A DNA stretch of 64,000 nucleotides from Ascaphus truei (lineage: Eukaryota > Chordata > Amphibia > Anura > Ascaphidae). This document shows, piece after piece, positions 33,370 to 45,224 of the stretch (its first letter is position 1; every line of letters starts with the position of its first letter). Both the position numbers and the translations under genes were made by a program. The stretch spans positions 123,724,945 through 123,788,944 of the forward strand of contig CM071568.1 of the NCBI GenBank assembly GCA_036426205.1, read 5' to 3'. The notes beneath the pieces were generated by a model that searched no databases, was not told the DNA's origin, and was given only the letters and a program-made list of their open reading frames with translations.

Positions 33370-35070
33370 ACAGGCATAAACATAGCCGACAAACACTATA
33401 AAATATCCCTTTTCGCGGACGACGTCATTCTGACCTTAGCTGACCCACATATCTCCCTCCCCAACTTGCAAAGATTGCTAGATCAATTTAGTCAGGCTTC
33501 AGATTATAAGATAAATATGGACAAATCCGAAGCACTGAATATATCCCTCCCCGAGCCCACATGGAGACTTCTCCAATCAAACTACAAATATAAATGGAAC
33601 TCCACCCACATAAAATACCAAGGGATAAAAATTACAAGAATGTATTCCTCGCTGTACAAAACTAACTACCCCCCTCTATTTAGCCAAATTAAGAGAGACC
33701 TAGAAGCTTGGAACACATACCAGATTTCCTGGTTTGGCAGAATCGTCTCCGCTAAAATGAATATCCTTCCCCGCCTGTTGTATTACTTCCAAACCCTCCC
33801 AGTTCCAATCCCCCAGGCCGAACTAAGAAATATATAAACGCAAATTCTGCGTTTCATATGGAAACAACGAAAACCTAGAGTCCCGAGGTCAGTGCTCATG
33901 GCAGCAAAGACAAGAGGCAGACTGGGGGTGCCTGACGTGATAAGATACTACCACGCGGCCCAACTCAGGCAGGCAGTGGTTTGGAACAACCCTCCGAGCT
34001 CGGCCTGCTGGCTGGAAATAGAGGCTCGTCACGCGTCCCCTGTCTCTCTCCCAGTATTACTATGGTCCCCAGAGCACAAGGAAAAACTTCCTCAGAAACT
34101 TGAACTCGGAGCAATGAAATGCACGTGGTCTATTTGGTCCAATAATAGAGGGAAATACGGCCTAACCTCACCCCCCTCCCAACTCACCCCCATACTTGGG
34201 TGCTCCCAAGCTCAGATTGGTCAATTCCAGGACCTAAACATTAGCATGGTTGCGGATCTGCTAGAGAATGACGAAGCTCTGTCCTTCAAGGAGCTCCAAA
34301 ATAAAATCAGCCCCCCATCTCCCCATATTCACATTTCTACAGATAAGGCATTTCCTTAGAGCTCTATCCCCGACCTCAAAATTCCCCTGACCAAATTTGA
34401 GTCCCTCTGTCAAGTAAGAGAGTATCAGAAAGGGCTAATCACAGCAATCTACAGAATAATAGAGAACTCTCTTCCCTCACCCACCCATACTTATATGCAA
34501 AAATGGTGCATAGACCTCGGCATACCACTAGATTTTGAGGACTGGGAGGACATCTGGGACGCAGCCCCTAAAACTTCAATTTGCTCTGTTACAAAAGAAA
34601 ACATATACAAAATACTATTTCAATAGTACCTGACCCCGAGTAGATTGAGCCAGATCTTCCCCGGCGCAACTGACCTGTGCTGGAGAGGATGTGGACAAAA
34701 GGGCGACATGGCTCACATTTGGTGGACATGTCCTGAGATCCAGCAGTTCTGGTCCAGAGTTCAGAGATTACTCGATGAAACCCTGGGCCTGGAGGTTCCC
34801 CTGCACCCCCTGACATACGTGCTGAGCAAACCAATAGAGGATCTCCCAGCCCCCGCGGCCAGGCTGACTTCTGCTATACTTACGGCGGCAAGATGCTCGG
34901 TGGCGGCGGCCTGGAAGCAACTAAAAGCGCCCTCAAGGAGGACTGTAGTGAACAGAATAAATACAGTAATGACTATGGAAAAATTAACGGCCATGTTAAA
35001 ACAAAAAATGCCACAATTCTATAACACATGGGAGCCCTGGATTAACTCCGGAACCCTTCCCCCCGATTAG
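33370..35070 (+). pseudogene. L1 ORF2 C-terminal half, broken
   Basis: Begins with the RT catalytic block ISLFADDVIL (about 33410) and continues DYKINMDKSEAL, ISWFGRIVSAKMNILPR, GRLGVPDVIRYY, then the Cys-rich C-terminus CWRGCGQKGDMAHIWWTC near 34680. Stops at 33835, 34357 and 34625 break the frame. The endonuclease and the first RT blocks are absent. The same C-terminal region is preserved in the remnant at 14.4-15.5 kb. Confidence 0.9.
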
Positions 35071-35403
35071 GTCCTAACGAATAGACTACCAACTAAAGAG
35101 GCGGAGAGAGAGGAGTACTAAACCACTACCCCCCCCCCTCTTCCCCCTCTTCTGTCATCCCCACCTATCGCCCCGCCCTGAGTCCCCCCTGCTTTTCTTA
35201 CCAAAAAAACGAGAAAACGATTTATTGAGACCCCAGACTCGCCTCACAATCAAGTTCCGCTATCCTCAAATCTAAATGTACCATATTGATTGTAACCTCT
35301 GTCTGTAATTTTTATATGTGTCTCCAATAAAGGAAAAAAGATTAAAAAAAAAAAAAAAGTTATATTCCAATTTTAATTCCTTTTGTGGAGGTCTTTAAGT
35401 GTA

Positions 35404-35686
35404 TCCTACTGCAGCGGTGCGCAAACTGGGGGGCGCGGGGTTTACAGAGGCCCCGCGCGCTTCCTGAAGGCACTTAAATTAAGTGCAGGGGGATCTGCAG
35501 GGCCTCTGTAAACCTTCACTTACCTAGGCTTCCTTCCTGCGTCGCCATGGCAACACGGCGTCAAAATGGCAACGTGACGTCATGGCGCCGGAGCGCAGGT
35601 GAGTGGGGGTCAGGCAGGGCGCGGGAGTGAGGGGACCGCCAGTAGGGGGGCGCAAGGAAAAAAGTTTGCGCCCCCCTGTCCTACTG
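35404..35686. mobile_element. hAT MITE with 8-bp target duplication
   Basis: Element 35412-35678 runs CAGCGGTGCGCAAACTGGGG to AAGTTTGCGCCCCCCTG. TCCTACTG flanks both sides (35404-35411, 35679-35686). It is GC-rich with GGCAACACGGCGTC-type words shared with the element at 1069. Confidence 0.93.
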
Positions 35687-35720
35687 TATAAGGAACTACT
35701 TTTTTGCTAGAATCTCATTG

Positions 35721-36430
35721 TTCCAATAGTTCCTAGATAGCACCGCTCCAGTACGTACTTGCCTATTAGCTGAACAAGCACTTTCTTAATTGTGTACTTA
35801 CTGAATGTGCACATACTATTATTACAGCCATGAAGAACTCTTTTGTCACTGGAATTTTGCACTAAACAAGCGGTGATCCCTATATCCCCCGTCCTTGAAG
35901 GATCTAAGTTGCAATCACAAGTCAGCTGGTCCCTTGTCATTACACTAAACATGCTTTTTACTTGACTATAAAGAATACTGTATATATGTAATTTCCCAGA
36001 ACTTCCCCCTCTGCGTATACTCTATATTCTGCACTTACCAAGCTTTATGGAAAACTTAACATTTTGGAAATTCAAAAAAAGGTGTGGTTTTTTTTCTCTA
36101 ACTAGTTACATGAAGCAAAATGTGTGGTAAAGGGCAAAGAGTAATGTTATATAAATGTAAAATAGTACTTCCATGTTAGAAATCATAATACCAATCACAA
36201 CAATAACAAACTGTGGTGGGGTTTCAGAATTCTGTCTCACTGGACCCCTGTCAACTCTGAGTCCTTTTTCATCACCTTTAGTGGGTCCTAAAAATGCTAT
36301 CAATGCAGAACTCACAAGGTTGGGATTGCACAAAGCTAACGCACTTATCTGATTTAGAGCCACAGAATATCGAATGAATTACACATAATGCATTGCTAAA
36401 GAGACAGCAAAACACTAAACCAATATGTAT
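35721..36430. other. No gene recognised
   Basis: Short frames on the minus strand have no domain. No element edges seen. Confidence 0.4.
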
Positions 36431-37395
36431 TAGGTGTAGCACTGTTTCTCCTACCCCCCCCCCCCCCCCCCCCCCCCCCCCAAAGTTGGAGATGTACAGC
36501 CTAGGCTACCAATTGTGTGCTGCAATACCTGTTATGGCCAGGAGAGCTGAGTTGGATCTGCGATATAATGGAGATTTGAATAGGCTTAGGTTCATTCTCT
36601 TGGTGTTCAGCGCCTCCAGCCATAGTGGATTCCAGGGTATCCAGAAGTCAGTCCCCACTAATGCATTCTCTCCCTTCTTCCCAAGGACTGATACTTAGAC
36701 AGGAGTGTCATAACAAGAGTCTTTATTGTATGTCAGACATCCACTGCATATCTCCTTACAGTGATGCAGAGTCTCAGAGGTCCCAGACCTCTGGATGGTG
36801 AGGGACCCTGATCTTACAGGGCTTCTGTGGCTGAATCTGATGTTCCCTCAGTCTAAAGACTGAGGCTGCGGGCATGGTCAGCGCTTAGGTGCTGACCCGC
36901 GCTCACGCTTGGCAGTGAGCCCCTGCAGCCACAATGAGAGCGGCTTTAGCATGGGCTCGTGCCGACACATTTTTTTTAGTTTGAGCGCTCAAAGGAGCGC
37001 AGGGCCAGACACGCACCCGGATGCCGCGCAAACTAAGGCCAGGGAAAGCGCCCGCTTTCGCTCAGCCTCCGCGCGCCTCTATGGACTCAGCCTGAGGGTG
37101 AGCACGCTCATCCTGCCATAGGAGAGACTGGCAGCTCTCTGCCTCCTCTCTCTTCCAGAGCAGGAGCAGGACTAAACTAAATTGCCCACTCCTTCCTAAG
37201 AGGAACAAGAAGGGGCAGGCTCATGGTCTATATCTATACCAGATAGGCTTACACAGGCCATGAGTCACCACCTTACTTCTATCACTCATAGGAGGAGTAT
37301 GATGGTGGTCAAAAGCCCACCGATTTAACCTGTTACTGCCTGCAGCTAGCAGGACTTGCATAACAGGTAGAAAGAGACATACCCTGTTACATAGG
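36431..37395 (+). mobile_element. Solo LTR with 4-bp duplication, carrying a Harbinger MITE
   Basis: LTR 36435-37391 runs TGTAGCACTG...CCCTGTTACA. TAGG flanks both sides. It has a poly(C) run near 36456-36481 in the family's C-rich opening and a CTTTATTG word at 36721. Subtracting the MITE with one duplication leaves about 725 bp. TG...CA ends and a 4-bp duplication fit an LTR retrotransposon or retrovirus-like element; no internal genes are present. Confidence 0.75.
36861..37095. mobile_element. PIF/Harbinger-type MITE nested in an LTR
   Basis: Element 36864-37092 (229 bp) has ends GGCTGCGGGCATGG and the inverse CTATGGACTCAGCC, with TGA on each side. The ends match those of the MITE at 50875 (GGCCGCGTCCATGG). 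Confidence 0.75.
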
Positions 37396-38254
37396 TATTA
37401 ACATACTGCTAAATGTTTGGATGGTTAACAAATGATGTTGAAGTCTTCCCTTTGCACGAGTTACCGTAACTTGCATTCGATGGCTATGGTCATTAACCTA
37501 TTAATTTCAAGGATAAACAGTAGTGCTCAATGTAATATTATGTATACTGTATATATAAAACTGCAGGAATAGAACATTTATTTTCAATGTATAGCTAATT
37601 TCAGTGCAAACACCGAAAACAAAGGCTAGCCATAATTTGAATAAATTGCCATTTCTATGCCGATGGGAAAAGGTTTTAGCTGTCCGTAATCCCCCCTCTG
37701 CTAACCCTCCATCCTTCCCTTTCATGCATATTGTACATTTTGTACTAGTTTGCAGTACATGTTGTGCAGTCATTTGCATTGTGCACCACTGGCTTTATCT
37801 AGCCCTTTCAGCTGCTATCATTGGGATGCGGGTGACATTCTCAGCTGTGGTGCGAAAACTGGAAATGGGAAGTCGTTTATCACCAGGGTAACAGTCTTTT
37901 CATGCTCAGTATGGGTTTGACATATTCTCTGCTAGTGGAAACAGTGTATAAGATGAAGAAGGGAAAATTAATGTAATGTTTTCTAAACAACCTGGCTTAT
38001 GGTGCCAGAGATTCTGGAAATATTTGACCATTCATTAAACGAGTTGCTTTGTCTATGGAGACAGATGATCAATTGATGTAATATTATCTATTAGTCGTTT
38101 TCTACAATGTATATTTTAATTTAGTCTAATATGGTAATGTTGAGTGCATAGAATGGAAATCTCAATATAAGGATCATCACAACCATCACTATGATAACTT
38201 TATTGCATATAGCACTTTCTCCCAATGGGACTCAATTCGCTTCTTAATTACATT
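37396..38254. other. No gene or clear repeat
   Basis: AT-rich, single-copy-looking. The frame at 37604 has no recognisable domain. Confidence 0.4.
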
Positions 38255-39442
38255 ATAGTGGCAGGAAGCAGCATTGTACATAGGATTTTTCCAGACAGTC
38301 AGGGCCACCTACAGGGGGGGGAGAGCCGGGACAAGTGTCATGGGCCCAGTGGCTGCAGGGGGCCCGGTGACTAGAAAAAGGAGTTGGGCTCGACCTTTGG
38401 CTGAGCTCAACGTCTTCTCATTGTGGCTGGGCCCTAGCTCTCCCCAACTGTGGGCTTCCCTCGCTGACACTGTCCCACGCCGAGTCTCTGATGTCGCTGC
38501 ACACCGGGCCTGAGAGAGCGACCTGGTGCACACCAGCATCAGATGCTCGGCGTGGGACAGTGTTAGTGTCATTGAGGGAGGCCCGCAGCTGGGGAGAGTT
38601 GGGACCCAGTGGCAACAAGAGTACTAGCAGCCGGGCAAAGAAGTTGGGCCGGGCCCAATTGCTTTGTCTTGCCACTGGGCCCCGGCTCGCCCCTGCTGAG
38701 GGGCTCATTTCCTGTCCCACGCAGGGCCTCTCTCCGAGTCCCACACAGCTGGGGAGAGCCGGTGATCAGAGGCCTGAGACCACCCCCAAGGTAAGTCTGT
38801 AGGTATTTTTGTGTATGTATTTGGAAGTGGAGGGTGTAAGTATTTGGGGGTGAGATTTTCTTTAAATGTATTTGAGGATGGAGTTTTTTGTATGTATTTG
38901 TGGAGGTGGTAGGGTTTTGTTTGTATTTCGGAGGGTTGTATGTATTTGGGGGGGGCAATTATTATTGCTGGGTTTGTGTGTCAGTGTAGCTGGGGGTGTG
39001 TGAATGAGTGGGAGGAAGTAGGATTGAGTGAGAGTGGGGTAATTGATGGATGTGGGGGAGAGTGAGGGGAAAGGGGGTGTAAGAAGGTGTGAGGGAGGGG
39101 GTGAGTGAGGAAGAGAGGGGGTAAGAGCAATATGTGGGAAGAGGGGGGGAAGGGAGAAGGGGGCTCGCAAGGTGTGAAATGGAAGGGCTCGCAAGATTGC
39201 CGACACAGGGTGGGGAGGGGGGAGCCATGGTTGTATCTCTAGTCCTGGGTCACGGGAAATTTGTCGGCAGCCCTGGATACAGTCCCTTCCAGTACAGCTT
39301 ACAATCTATGTGCTTTTGGTGCCTGAAGCACAGGGAGGTAAAGTGACTTGCCCAGAGTCACAAAGAGCTGAAATTGATTTGAATGAGGCCCCCCTGCTTC
39401 AAAATCAGTGTCTTTACTCATTGGGCCACTCCTTCAGCCATG
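38255..39442 (-). repeat. tRNA-derived SINE split by a hAT-like insertion
   Basis: From 39442 down, the minus strand reads AGGAGTGGCCCAATGAG, then the core TGGGCAAGTCACTTTACCTCCC and the tail AGATTGTAAGC...GGGACTGTAT. The tail resumes beyond the insertion at 38299-38255 (ACTGTCTGG...TGTACAATGCTGC). The family is the same as at 2706. The L2-like tail suggests it was copied by an L2 enzyme. Confidence 0.75.
38292..39283. mobile_element. hAT-like element, about 976 bp, inside the SINE
   Basis: 38300-39275 runs CAGGGCCACC...GGCAGCCCTG. The flanks CAGACAGT and GATACAGT agree at 6 of 8, and both align with the SINE tail, which supports the junctions. The interior is GC-rich at the left, with several copies of a GGGCCC...CTGTCCCACGC unit in both orientations, and G-rich at 38800-39200. 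The many open frames here are by-products. Confidence 0.7.
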
Positions 39443-41700
39443 ATCTCACTCTTCTGCTGGTAACACATTGGATAGGCACATGTTAGTAAATATAAATATA
39501 TATCAATGAAAATAAGCAAACTGGGTGAGACTGCAAATGCTTTCAAATAAAAAGGCAAATTTATATTTCACGTGTATTGTCAAGTGTTTATAAAGTACAG
39601 GGTCCAGAATAGTTTACATTAGAAATAGTGCATTATTAAAAGTTTATGCTACAATTTCCTGCTTGACCTTAAACATATGTAATCATTCCACTGTCTGTCA
39701 ACCTTCTGTATATCAAGCTTGTCATCTTTTTAATGTAACCTTTAAAAAATGTAACTGTACATTTTGGGAAACATTTGAGAAATGAAGCAGATAATATTGC
39801 CTGTCACAGATTCAAAAGTCCAAAAAGGGGATTATACTCTAATAAAATGAATTTACATTGATGATTTTTTTTTATGTTTATATCATTCATTTGGGATCAT
39901 CAACTAGGTATACTACCAAAGTCATCATCCATACATATAGTATCTATGTCACACAATCAAAAACCTTCAAATCATAGGTCAATCTTTAACACATAGAGCT
40001 GGAATTAGTACACAGGATACTGACCACCCTATGTCCAGGGCTAGAATGCTCCCTACATTTCCTTCCCCCCCCCCCCATCAGCAAGACCAACAAGTATGTG
40101 CCTTCGCACAAGTGCCTCGCTCAGATGTCAAGCATGCAGGAGATGCGGCGCTTAACCACACATAAGCAACTTTAAGAAACTTATTATATCCCCATATTGT
40201 TTTTCTCACGTAGTAGACGCTCACTATTTTCACTATGACCATGTCCATCTAACCCTGCCTTTGCTGAATCAGAATTAGCCGTTGGATTCCAATGATATGA
40301 TTACCATGGCAGGGCTGACTGGGATCAGTGGGAGTAGAGAAGTGACACTTTTTTTTTTTTTTTAATCCCTCACTGTTGGGTCCACCTTACTTTTTCTTAT
40401 AAGCTAAATGCTGGATTATCAATAGAAAACCCTCTACTCTACCGTGTGTCTGTTCCACTTTCTGTAGCCCCTCAATGCCAAAAGAATACATTGATATGGT
40501 GAAAATATAAATAAGTAAAACCAGTCTCAAGCACTTCAGAATATCAGATCTGACACACAGTGGTGATTTATCCACGTCTCCTGGCTACCATGCTAGGGCA
40601 AAACATGTCCTCTGGGCTATTAAAGAAATTAGCACTAGAAAATATTGGTACCGTTGCCTCTGGTGAACTGGCTCTGTGTTGTGCCACCGTTTTGCAGCCG
40701 AGAGACTTTGATAAATAACTCCTGTAGTCTCTGTCACATCATGTATTATATACTATCACACTGCTCGAGTCCAGAACCTTTTATCTCATAGTGTTACATA
40801 ATCTTCCCTGATGAAAGGTAATGCTATCAAAGTCTACTGGCTGCCTAACTGGAGCAAAACGTGGTGAAAAAATAGCCTGAGATTTATACCAATTGTTTTT
40901 ATAAAGCAGGTTGTATTTTTTTGTTTTGTTTTTTTTTTGTCCCACTTTTGCAGCTAGGAGACTAATACATAACCTTTTTTTATAGCAAATTGCATCCTTT
41001 TCATCAGCAGATCATCTGGACATAGGATGTACTGTATGGTGCAATAAGGAGTTAATTAACGAGGTACTAGACCTCAACCACACGAAATGTGATTAGATAT
41101 TCCTTACATTTGACATTTATAGTAATGTATTGAACATGCTTCAGACATATTCACCTCCATTCATAAGTAAATGAAATTAAATGCATTTTGTTGTTAGGGT
41201 GAAAACATACAATAGTTTCATAGACCCCCTAAGCACCATGTTTACAGAAGAACACAAGTTGTTATTTTTACTCATAATAGAAATATCACTGACTGGATCA
41301 TTTTACATTTCCCTTCATCTTATATTACTATTTAAACACATGCAGATATACAGATATATTACATTGTTATTGTATATTATAAATATGGTGAATTTCATTT
41401 TCCAAATTCTGGTGATGTCTTTTCTTAACGCTTACTGTATCTCTCTTTCAAAAAAAAAGTCTTCATCTTGTATACCTTTGATTTATCTGCATAATTAGTC
41501 ACACACGTGTTGTTGATTGCTGGTACTAATAATTCTTGGTTATTGAGAGCAATTAAGGGAAGGAAGAAGCTCCCCTTTACAAACCAGAAAAACTGTAACT
41601 AATTTGAGAACTGATTGACAGACTAAGCTAACTGCAAACATTTCAGACGCTGCTGAAATCTTGTAATTTATTGCAGGTTATTAAAGTATTTTATATATAG
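39443..41700. other. Long stretch without gene or clear repeat
   Basis: AT-rich single-copy-looking DNA with A/T runs. The frame at 41181-41498 is hydrophobic by composition only. No splice-flanked coding stretch stood out. Confidence 0.4.
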
Positions 41701-42905
41701 TTACATAGTAGACGAGATTGAAAAAAGACATATGTTCATCGAGCACAACCTATGTAAAATTGAGACCACCGATACTTTTTATATATTTGTATTTACAGTA
41801 TTTTGATCCAGAAGAAGGCAAACAAAAAAAAAACATGAAATAGTATCCAATGATGTCTCATAAGGAGAAAAACTAATTAATTCCTGACTTCAATAATGGT
41901 AATCAGATCTCTCCCTGGATCAACATCCTTCCAAAGGTTACTTACAGTATTTGGTATATCCCTGCATTTTTTTTTTTTTTCCCCTAAAAGATGTCCAACT
42001 TTTTTTTTTAAATATATCTATTGTCTCTGCCATCACAGTCTCCCTGGATAATGAATTCCACATTTTTAACTGCCCTTACTGTTAAACCCCTGTCCTTTGT
42101 TGCTGGTGAAATCTCCTTTCCTCCACCCTAACTAATGACCCTGTGTCAATTGTTCCGCCCTTGGAATGAATAGTTATTTTGAAAGCTCCTTGTATTGACC
42201 CCGAATATATTTGTATATAGTCATCATATGTCATATTAGACTCCTCTTTTCTAATGTAAACAAATCTAATTTAGCTAGCCTCTCCTCCTAAATAAGATTT
42301 TTCCACCCCTTTATTCATTTCGTGTCTCTACTCTGCACTCTTTCTAGTTCTATTATGGTTTTTTTATGGAGTTGTGCCCAAAACTGTACTCCATATTCAA
42401 GGTGTGGTCTTAATAATGCTTTATACAGTGGCATAATTATGCTTATTCTTCCCTTCCATCTATTCTCCAATTACTGCAAGATAAGATATTATTAACCTTT
42501 GCAACTACTGCCTGACATTGGGCACTATTACTAAACCTGTTGTCTACAAGCACTCGTAAAGCTGTCTCCATCAAGGATTTACCTAATTTTGCTCCATTTC
42601 ATTTGTAAGTCGCCTGTTTATTCTTATTTCGCAAATGTAAACCCGTACTGTATTAATATTAATCTGTATTAAACCTTATGTACCATTTACCGTCCCAAGT
42701 TTCCAGTTTATCTAAGTCTTTTTGGAGAGAAATTACATCCTGCTCTGATTACCTTACACAATTTTGTGTCATCAGCAAAGATGGAGAATTTGCTCTTTAT
42801 GCCAACCTCAAGGTAATTTAAAAAAACAAGTTAAAAATCAGGGGTTCCAGTACCAATCTTTGACATACTCCACTCACAAATTTAGCCCAACATAAAAAAG
42901 TTCCA

Positions 42906-43394
42906 TTAAAGCTGCAGGGCAAGCAATATCCTACATGTGTTTTTTTTTGTTTTGTTTTTTTTAAATCAGTTCTGTACTATGAGAAAATACATGTGCATTT
43001 TTTTTAGACATTTATTTTTTAGACATTTTTTTTAGACATTTATTTTTTAGACATTTTTTTTATGTATTCTAATGTAACAAGCATTTTTGTTTCTATAGCA
43101 ACCATTTACAAAGTCACATCCCCTTCCTCTTCTGAGACCGGCTCTGGCAGTGCACCAATTGTATTCTTGTGCCTGCCTGGTCACATGATCTTCCACACAG
43201 AACTTTGCATCTTCGGTACTCTTCTGCAGCACGGACAATGATTTAGTGAACCCACGAGCCAAATCTTTGCTGATCGATCACATGAGAACGGATCGATCGG
43301 CAACTTGGCTAATCACTTGTTGGTGTGCATATTGTATTGCTGCACATATTGAAAGGACATTTTTTTAAAATGGCAGCTTGCAGTCCTGCTTTAA
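42906..43394. mobile_element. TTAA-duplicating MITE (Kolobok- or piggyBac-type)
   Basis: TTAA at 42906 and 43391 flank 42910-43390. Ends AGCTGCAGGGCAAGC and the inverse GCTTGCAGTCCTGCT. CR1 coding resumes on either side. It contains a tandem block near 42995-43065 of TTTTTTTAGACATTTA units. No transposase. Confidence 0.75.
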
Positions 43395-43583
43395 CGACAA
43401 AACTCTGTTTATCCTTCAACCAGTTTAAAAAAATTTACTGAGACCAATTTTATTTATTTTTTTACGCTAACCTCGTGTGGCACCATATCAAAAGCCTGCA
43501 AAATCTAAGTAGACCACATCAACTGGTCTTAATTCCTACTTACCTCCTCAAATAAACTAATAAGGTTAGTTTGGCACAACTTA

Positions 43584-44332
43584 TCTTACTATATATTTCT
43601 GAAAGCGTCATATGTTTCCGTGCCTGTATGTGTCTCCCTGTGTCCCTAGCGGCAATCCCATTGGACCTTGGGCCAGGCCAATGAGATTGCTCCCTTGGCC
43701 CGCCCGCCCAAGCACACCTCTCATTGGCCTGAGGCGGAGTGACGGGCCAAAGGAGAGACGGAGAGAGACACACACACATACCACCCCCCCCCTCCCTCCC
43801 CCACGCTCTCTGCGGCTCTCCCCTCACATAGGCCGCTCCCCCAGCTGACCATCCCCGAGAGGAGAGCGCTCCCCACGGCTCTCACCACCCATAGGCCACT
43901 CCCTCACCCGCGCTCTCCCTCGCACCCCCCAACCGCCTCATCCCCCCCCCAACTCCCCGCTCTCCCCCCCCCTCCCCCCCGCTCACCCCCCCCACACACC
44001 CCACCGTTTACCCCCGCCCTGCTTATCTCCCCCCACACACACAGAGCACGCTCTCTGCGGCGCTCCCCATCCCAGAGGCCGCTCCTCCGGCTGTCTCCGC
44101 CTCTCCCCGCGAGAGGCACAGCACCTCCTCACCGGAGCGTCTCAGCCTCTCCGGTGAGGAGCCCGAGGTGGAGGAGGACGGCGGCCGGTACCCGGACGAA
44201 CAGGAGCGCGGCCGTGTGCAAGGTGACTAAACGCAGGGGAATGGGTTATTTACCGCGTCCCCTCCCCCCCCGCCCTTCCACTCCATGCCCCCTGCCCTTC
44301 CACGCCCGGGCAACGCCGGGTATATCAGCTTG
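43584..44332 (+). mobile_element. Non-autonomous Helitron
   Basis: Starts TCTTACTATATATTTCTG after an A and ends with the hairpin CCCGGGCAACGCCGGG followed by TATATCAGCTTG before a T. A 5' TC, a 3' GC hairpin 6-10 bp from a CTRR-like end, and insertion between A and T without duplication are Helitron hallmarks (the end here is CTTG). The interior is C-rich with CATTGGCC repeats. It sits inside the CR1. Confidence 0.85.
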
Positions 44333-44455
44333 TCTTCATAAAACCATGTTTACTACTACTAATAATTTGGTTATCTATTAGGTAATCCTGAATATTATCC
44401 CGTACTAAATCATCAAGTAGCCTCCCCACTATTGACGTCAGTGCATCTTGTCATA

Positions 44456-44760
44456 AATATATATATGCCAGATCGCATTCTGCACTCCATAGGATAACAG
44501 ACCCCAATCTTCACCGGGAAACATCCAGTAAAAGGCCATGACCTTGGCAATGTCATGGGGCCCCCGGAGTTCCAGACCTCATGATGTAGTGGCTATGTTA
44601 ACGGGCATCCAAAGGGATATACTATATATGGAATATAGGGAAATAGATGGAAAACAAAAATTACCCAGAATTCTGCCATTACCCAGAATTCTCATGTGTA
44701 TTTTAATTTCCGATATGAATGCAAGCAACTGATTGTACATGATTGCTCATTTATACATAA
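44456..44760. other. No gene recognised
   Basis: Short AT-rich stretch with ACCCAGAATTCT repeated at 44664 and 44682. Confidence 0.4.
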
Positions 44761-44901
44761 GGGGTTATGTATCAAGGCAAAAATGGAGTAATACCAGGGC
44801 AATAACTTCTATTGCTTTCAATTAGATTGTTTCCTTTGATACATATTGCTAAGTTTTTCTGCCCCAGAATTACCCCAGTCTTGCCTTGATACATAAACCC
44901 C
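44761..44901. mobile_element. Palindromic MITE, 141 bp
   Basis: GGGGTTATGTATCAAGGC at the left and GCCTTGATACATAAACCCC at the right. Flanks are TAA and AAA, close to the 3-bp TWA of PIF/Harbinger. Confidence 0.7.
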
Positions 44902-44912
44902 AAACCCCATGC

Positions 44913-45039
44913 AGGGAGATTCACTAAGCACCAATACAAGGCATCAAACTGCGATCCGGTGTTAACTGGCATTCATGTCAATAGCAGTTAACACCAGATT
45001 GGGGTGCGATTCTCCGCATCAGCACTTGGTGAAGTCTCC
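44913..45039. mobile_element. MITE with GGGAGATTCACTAAG ends
   Basis: GGGAGATTCACTAAGCAC pairs imperfectly with AGCACTTGGTGAAGTCTCC. Inner arms GTGTTAACTG and CAGTTAACAC also pair. A related single end is at 27674. Confidence 0.6.
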
Positions 45040-45089
45040 ATGATGCAAAACTGGGGGAAAACGGGTGATGAGGATGCTGAAAAACCATA

Positions 45090-45224
45090 GGGGGTTATGT
45101 ATTAAAGTCTCAATATTATTTAAAGAAAGCATCATGTTGAAAGCAATGAAGTTTCTCTCGTGATAAATCGGGTGCTATTTTATTGCCCGCAGTTTTGTAA
45201 ACGGGAGACTGAGACATAACCCCC
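45090..45224. mobile_element. Palindromic MITE, 135 bp
   Basis: GGGGGTTATGTATTAAAGTCTC at the left edge and GAGACTGAGACATAACCCCC at the right, related to the element at 44761. No exact duplication. Confidence 0.65.

Larger units (their letters stand above)
30861..35369 (+). mobile_element. L1 retrotransposon, rearranged, with 15-bp target duplication
   Basis: AAAAGTTATATTCCA stands at 30861-30875 and at 35355-35369, right after a poly(A) tail preceded by AATAAAGG. The element holds a 5' leader, ORF1, a C-rich section (32150-32640, including a run of about 36 C) and only part of ORF2. At about 4.48 kb it is shorter than a full L1 (about 6 kb); the endonuclease and the N-terminal RT are missing, so the loss is internal. 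Confidence 0.92.
30517..35720. mobile_element. Palindromic element split by L1 and hAT insertions
   Basis: Left arm 30517-30731 (CAATGAGATACTAGC...) is the reverse complement of pieces lying at 30753-30875, 35370-35411 and 35687-35720 (...GCTAGAATCTCATTG). Removing the L1 with one duplication (4494 bp) and the hAT with one duplication (275 bp) leaves about 435 bp, an almost full-length hairpin with a short centre. No duplication is clear at the outer ends, so the class is unknown. Confidence 0.8.
41701..44455 (-). pseudogene. CR1-type LINE reverse transcriptase, interrupted twice
   Basis: Read on the minus strand: IISSSKHGFM near 44350; a Helitron; CQTNLISLFEE near 43560; AFDMVPHE near 43455; a TTAA-type element; KSKFSIFADDT near 42790 (catalytic ADD); then, with several frame changes, LERVQ near 42350 and a 3' end CTACTATGTAAC at 41701 followed by a TATATAG tail. 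That 3' end is typical of CR1-like LINEs. The coding part is broken by frameshifts and stops throughout. The endonuclease end is missing, so it is 5'-truncated near 44455. Confidence 0.85.

Noticed and set aside
41181..41498. 105-codon hydrophobic frame
   Set aside because: AT-rich composition gives Ile/Leu/Phe codons; no start context, domain or neighbour supports a gene.
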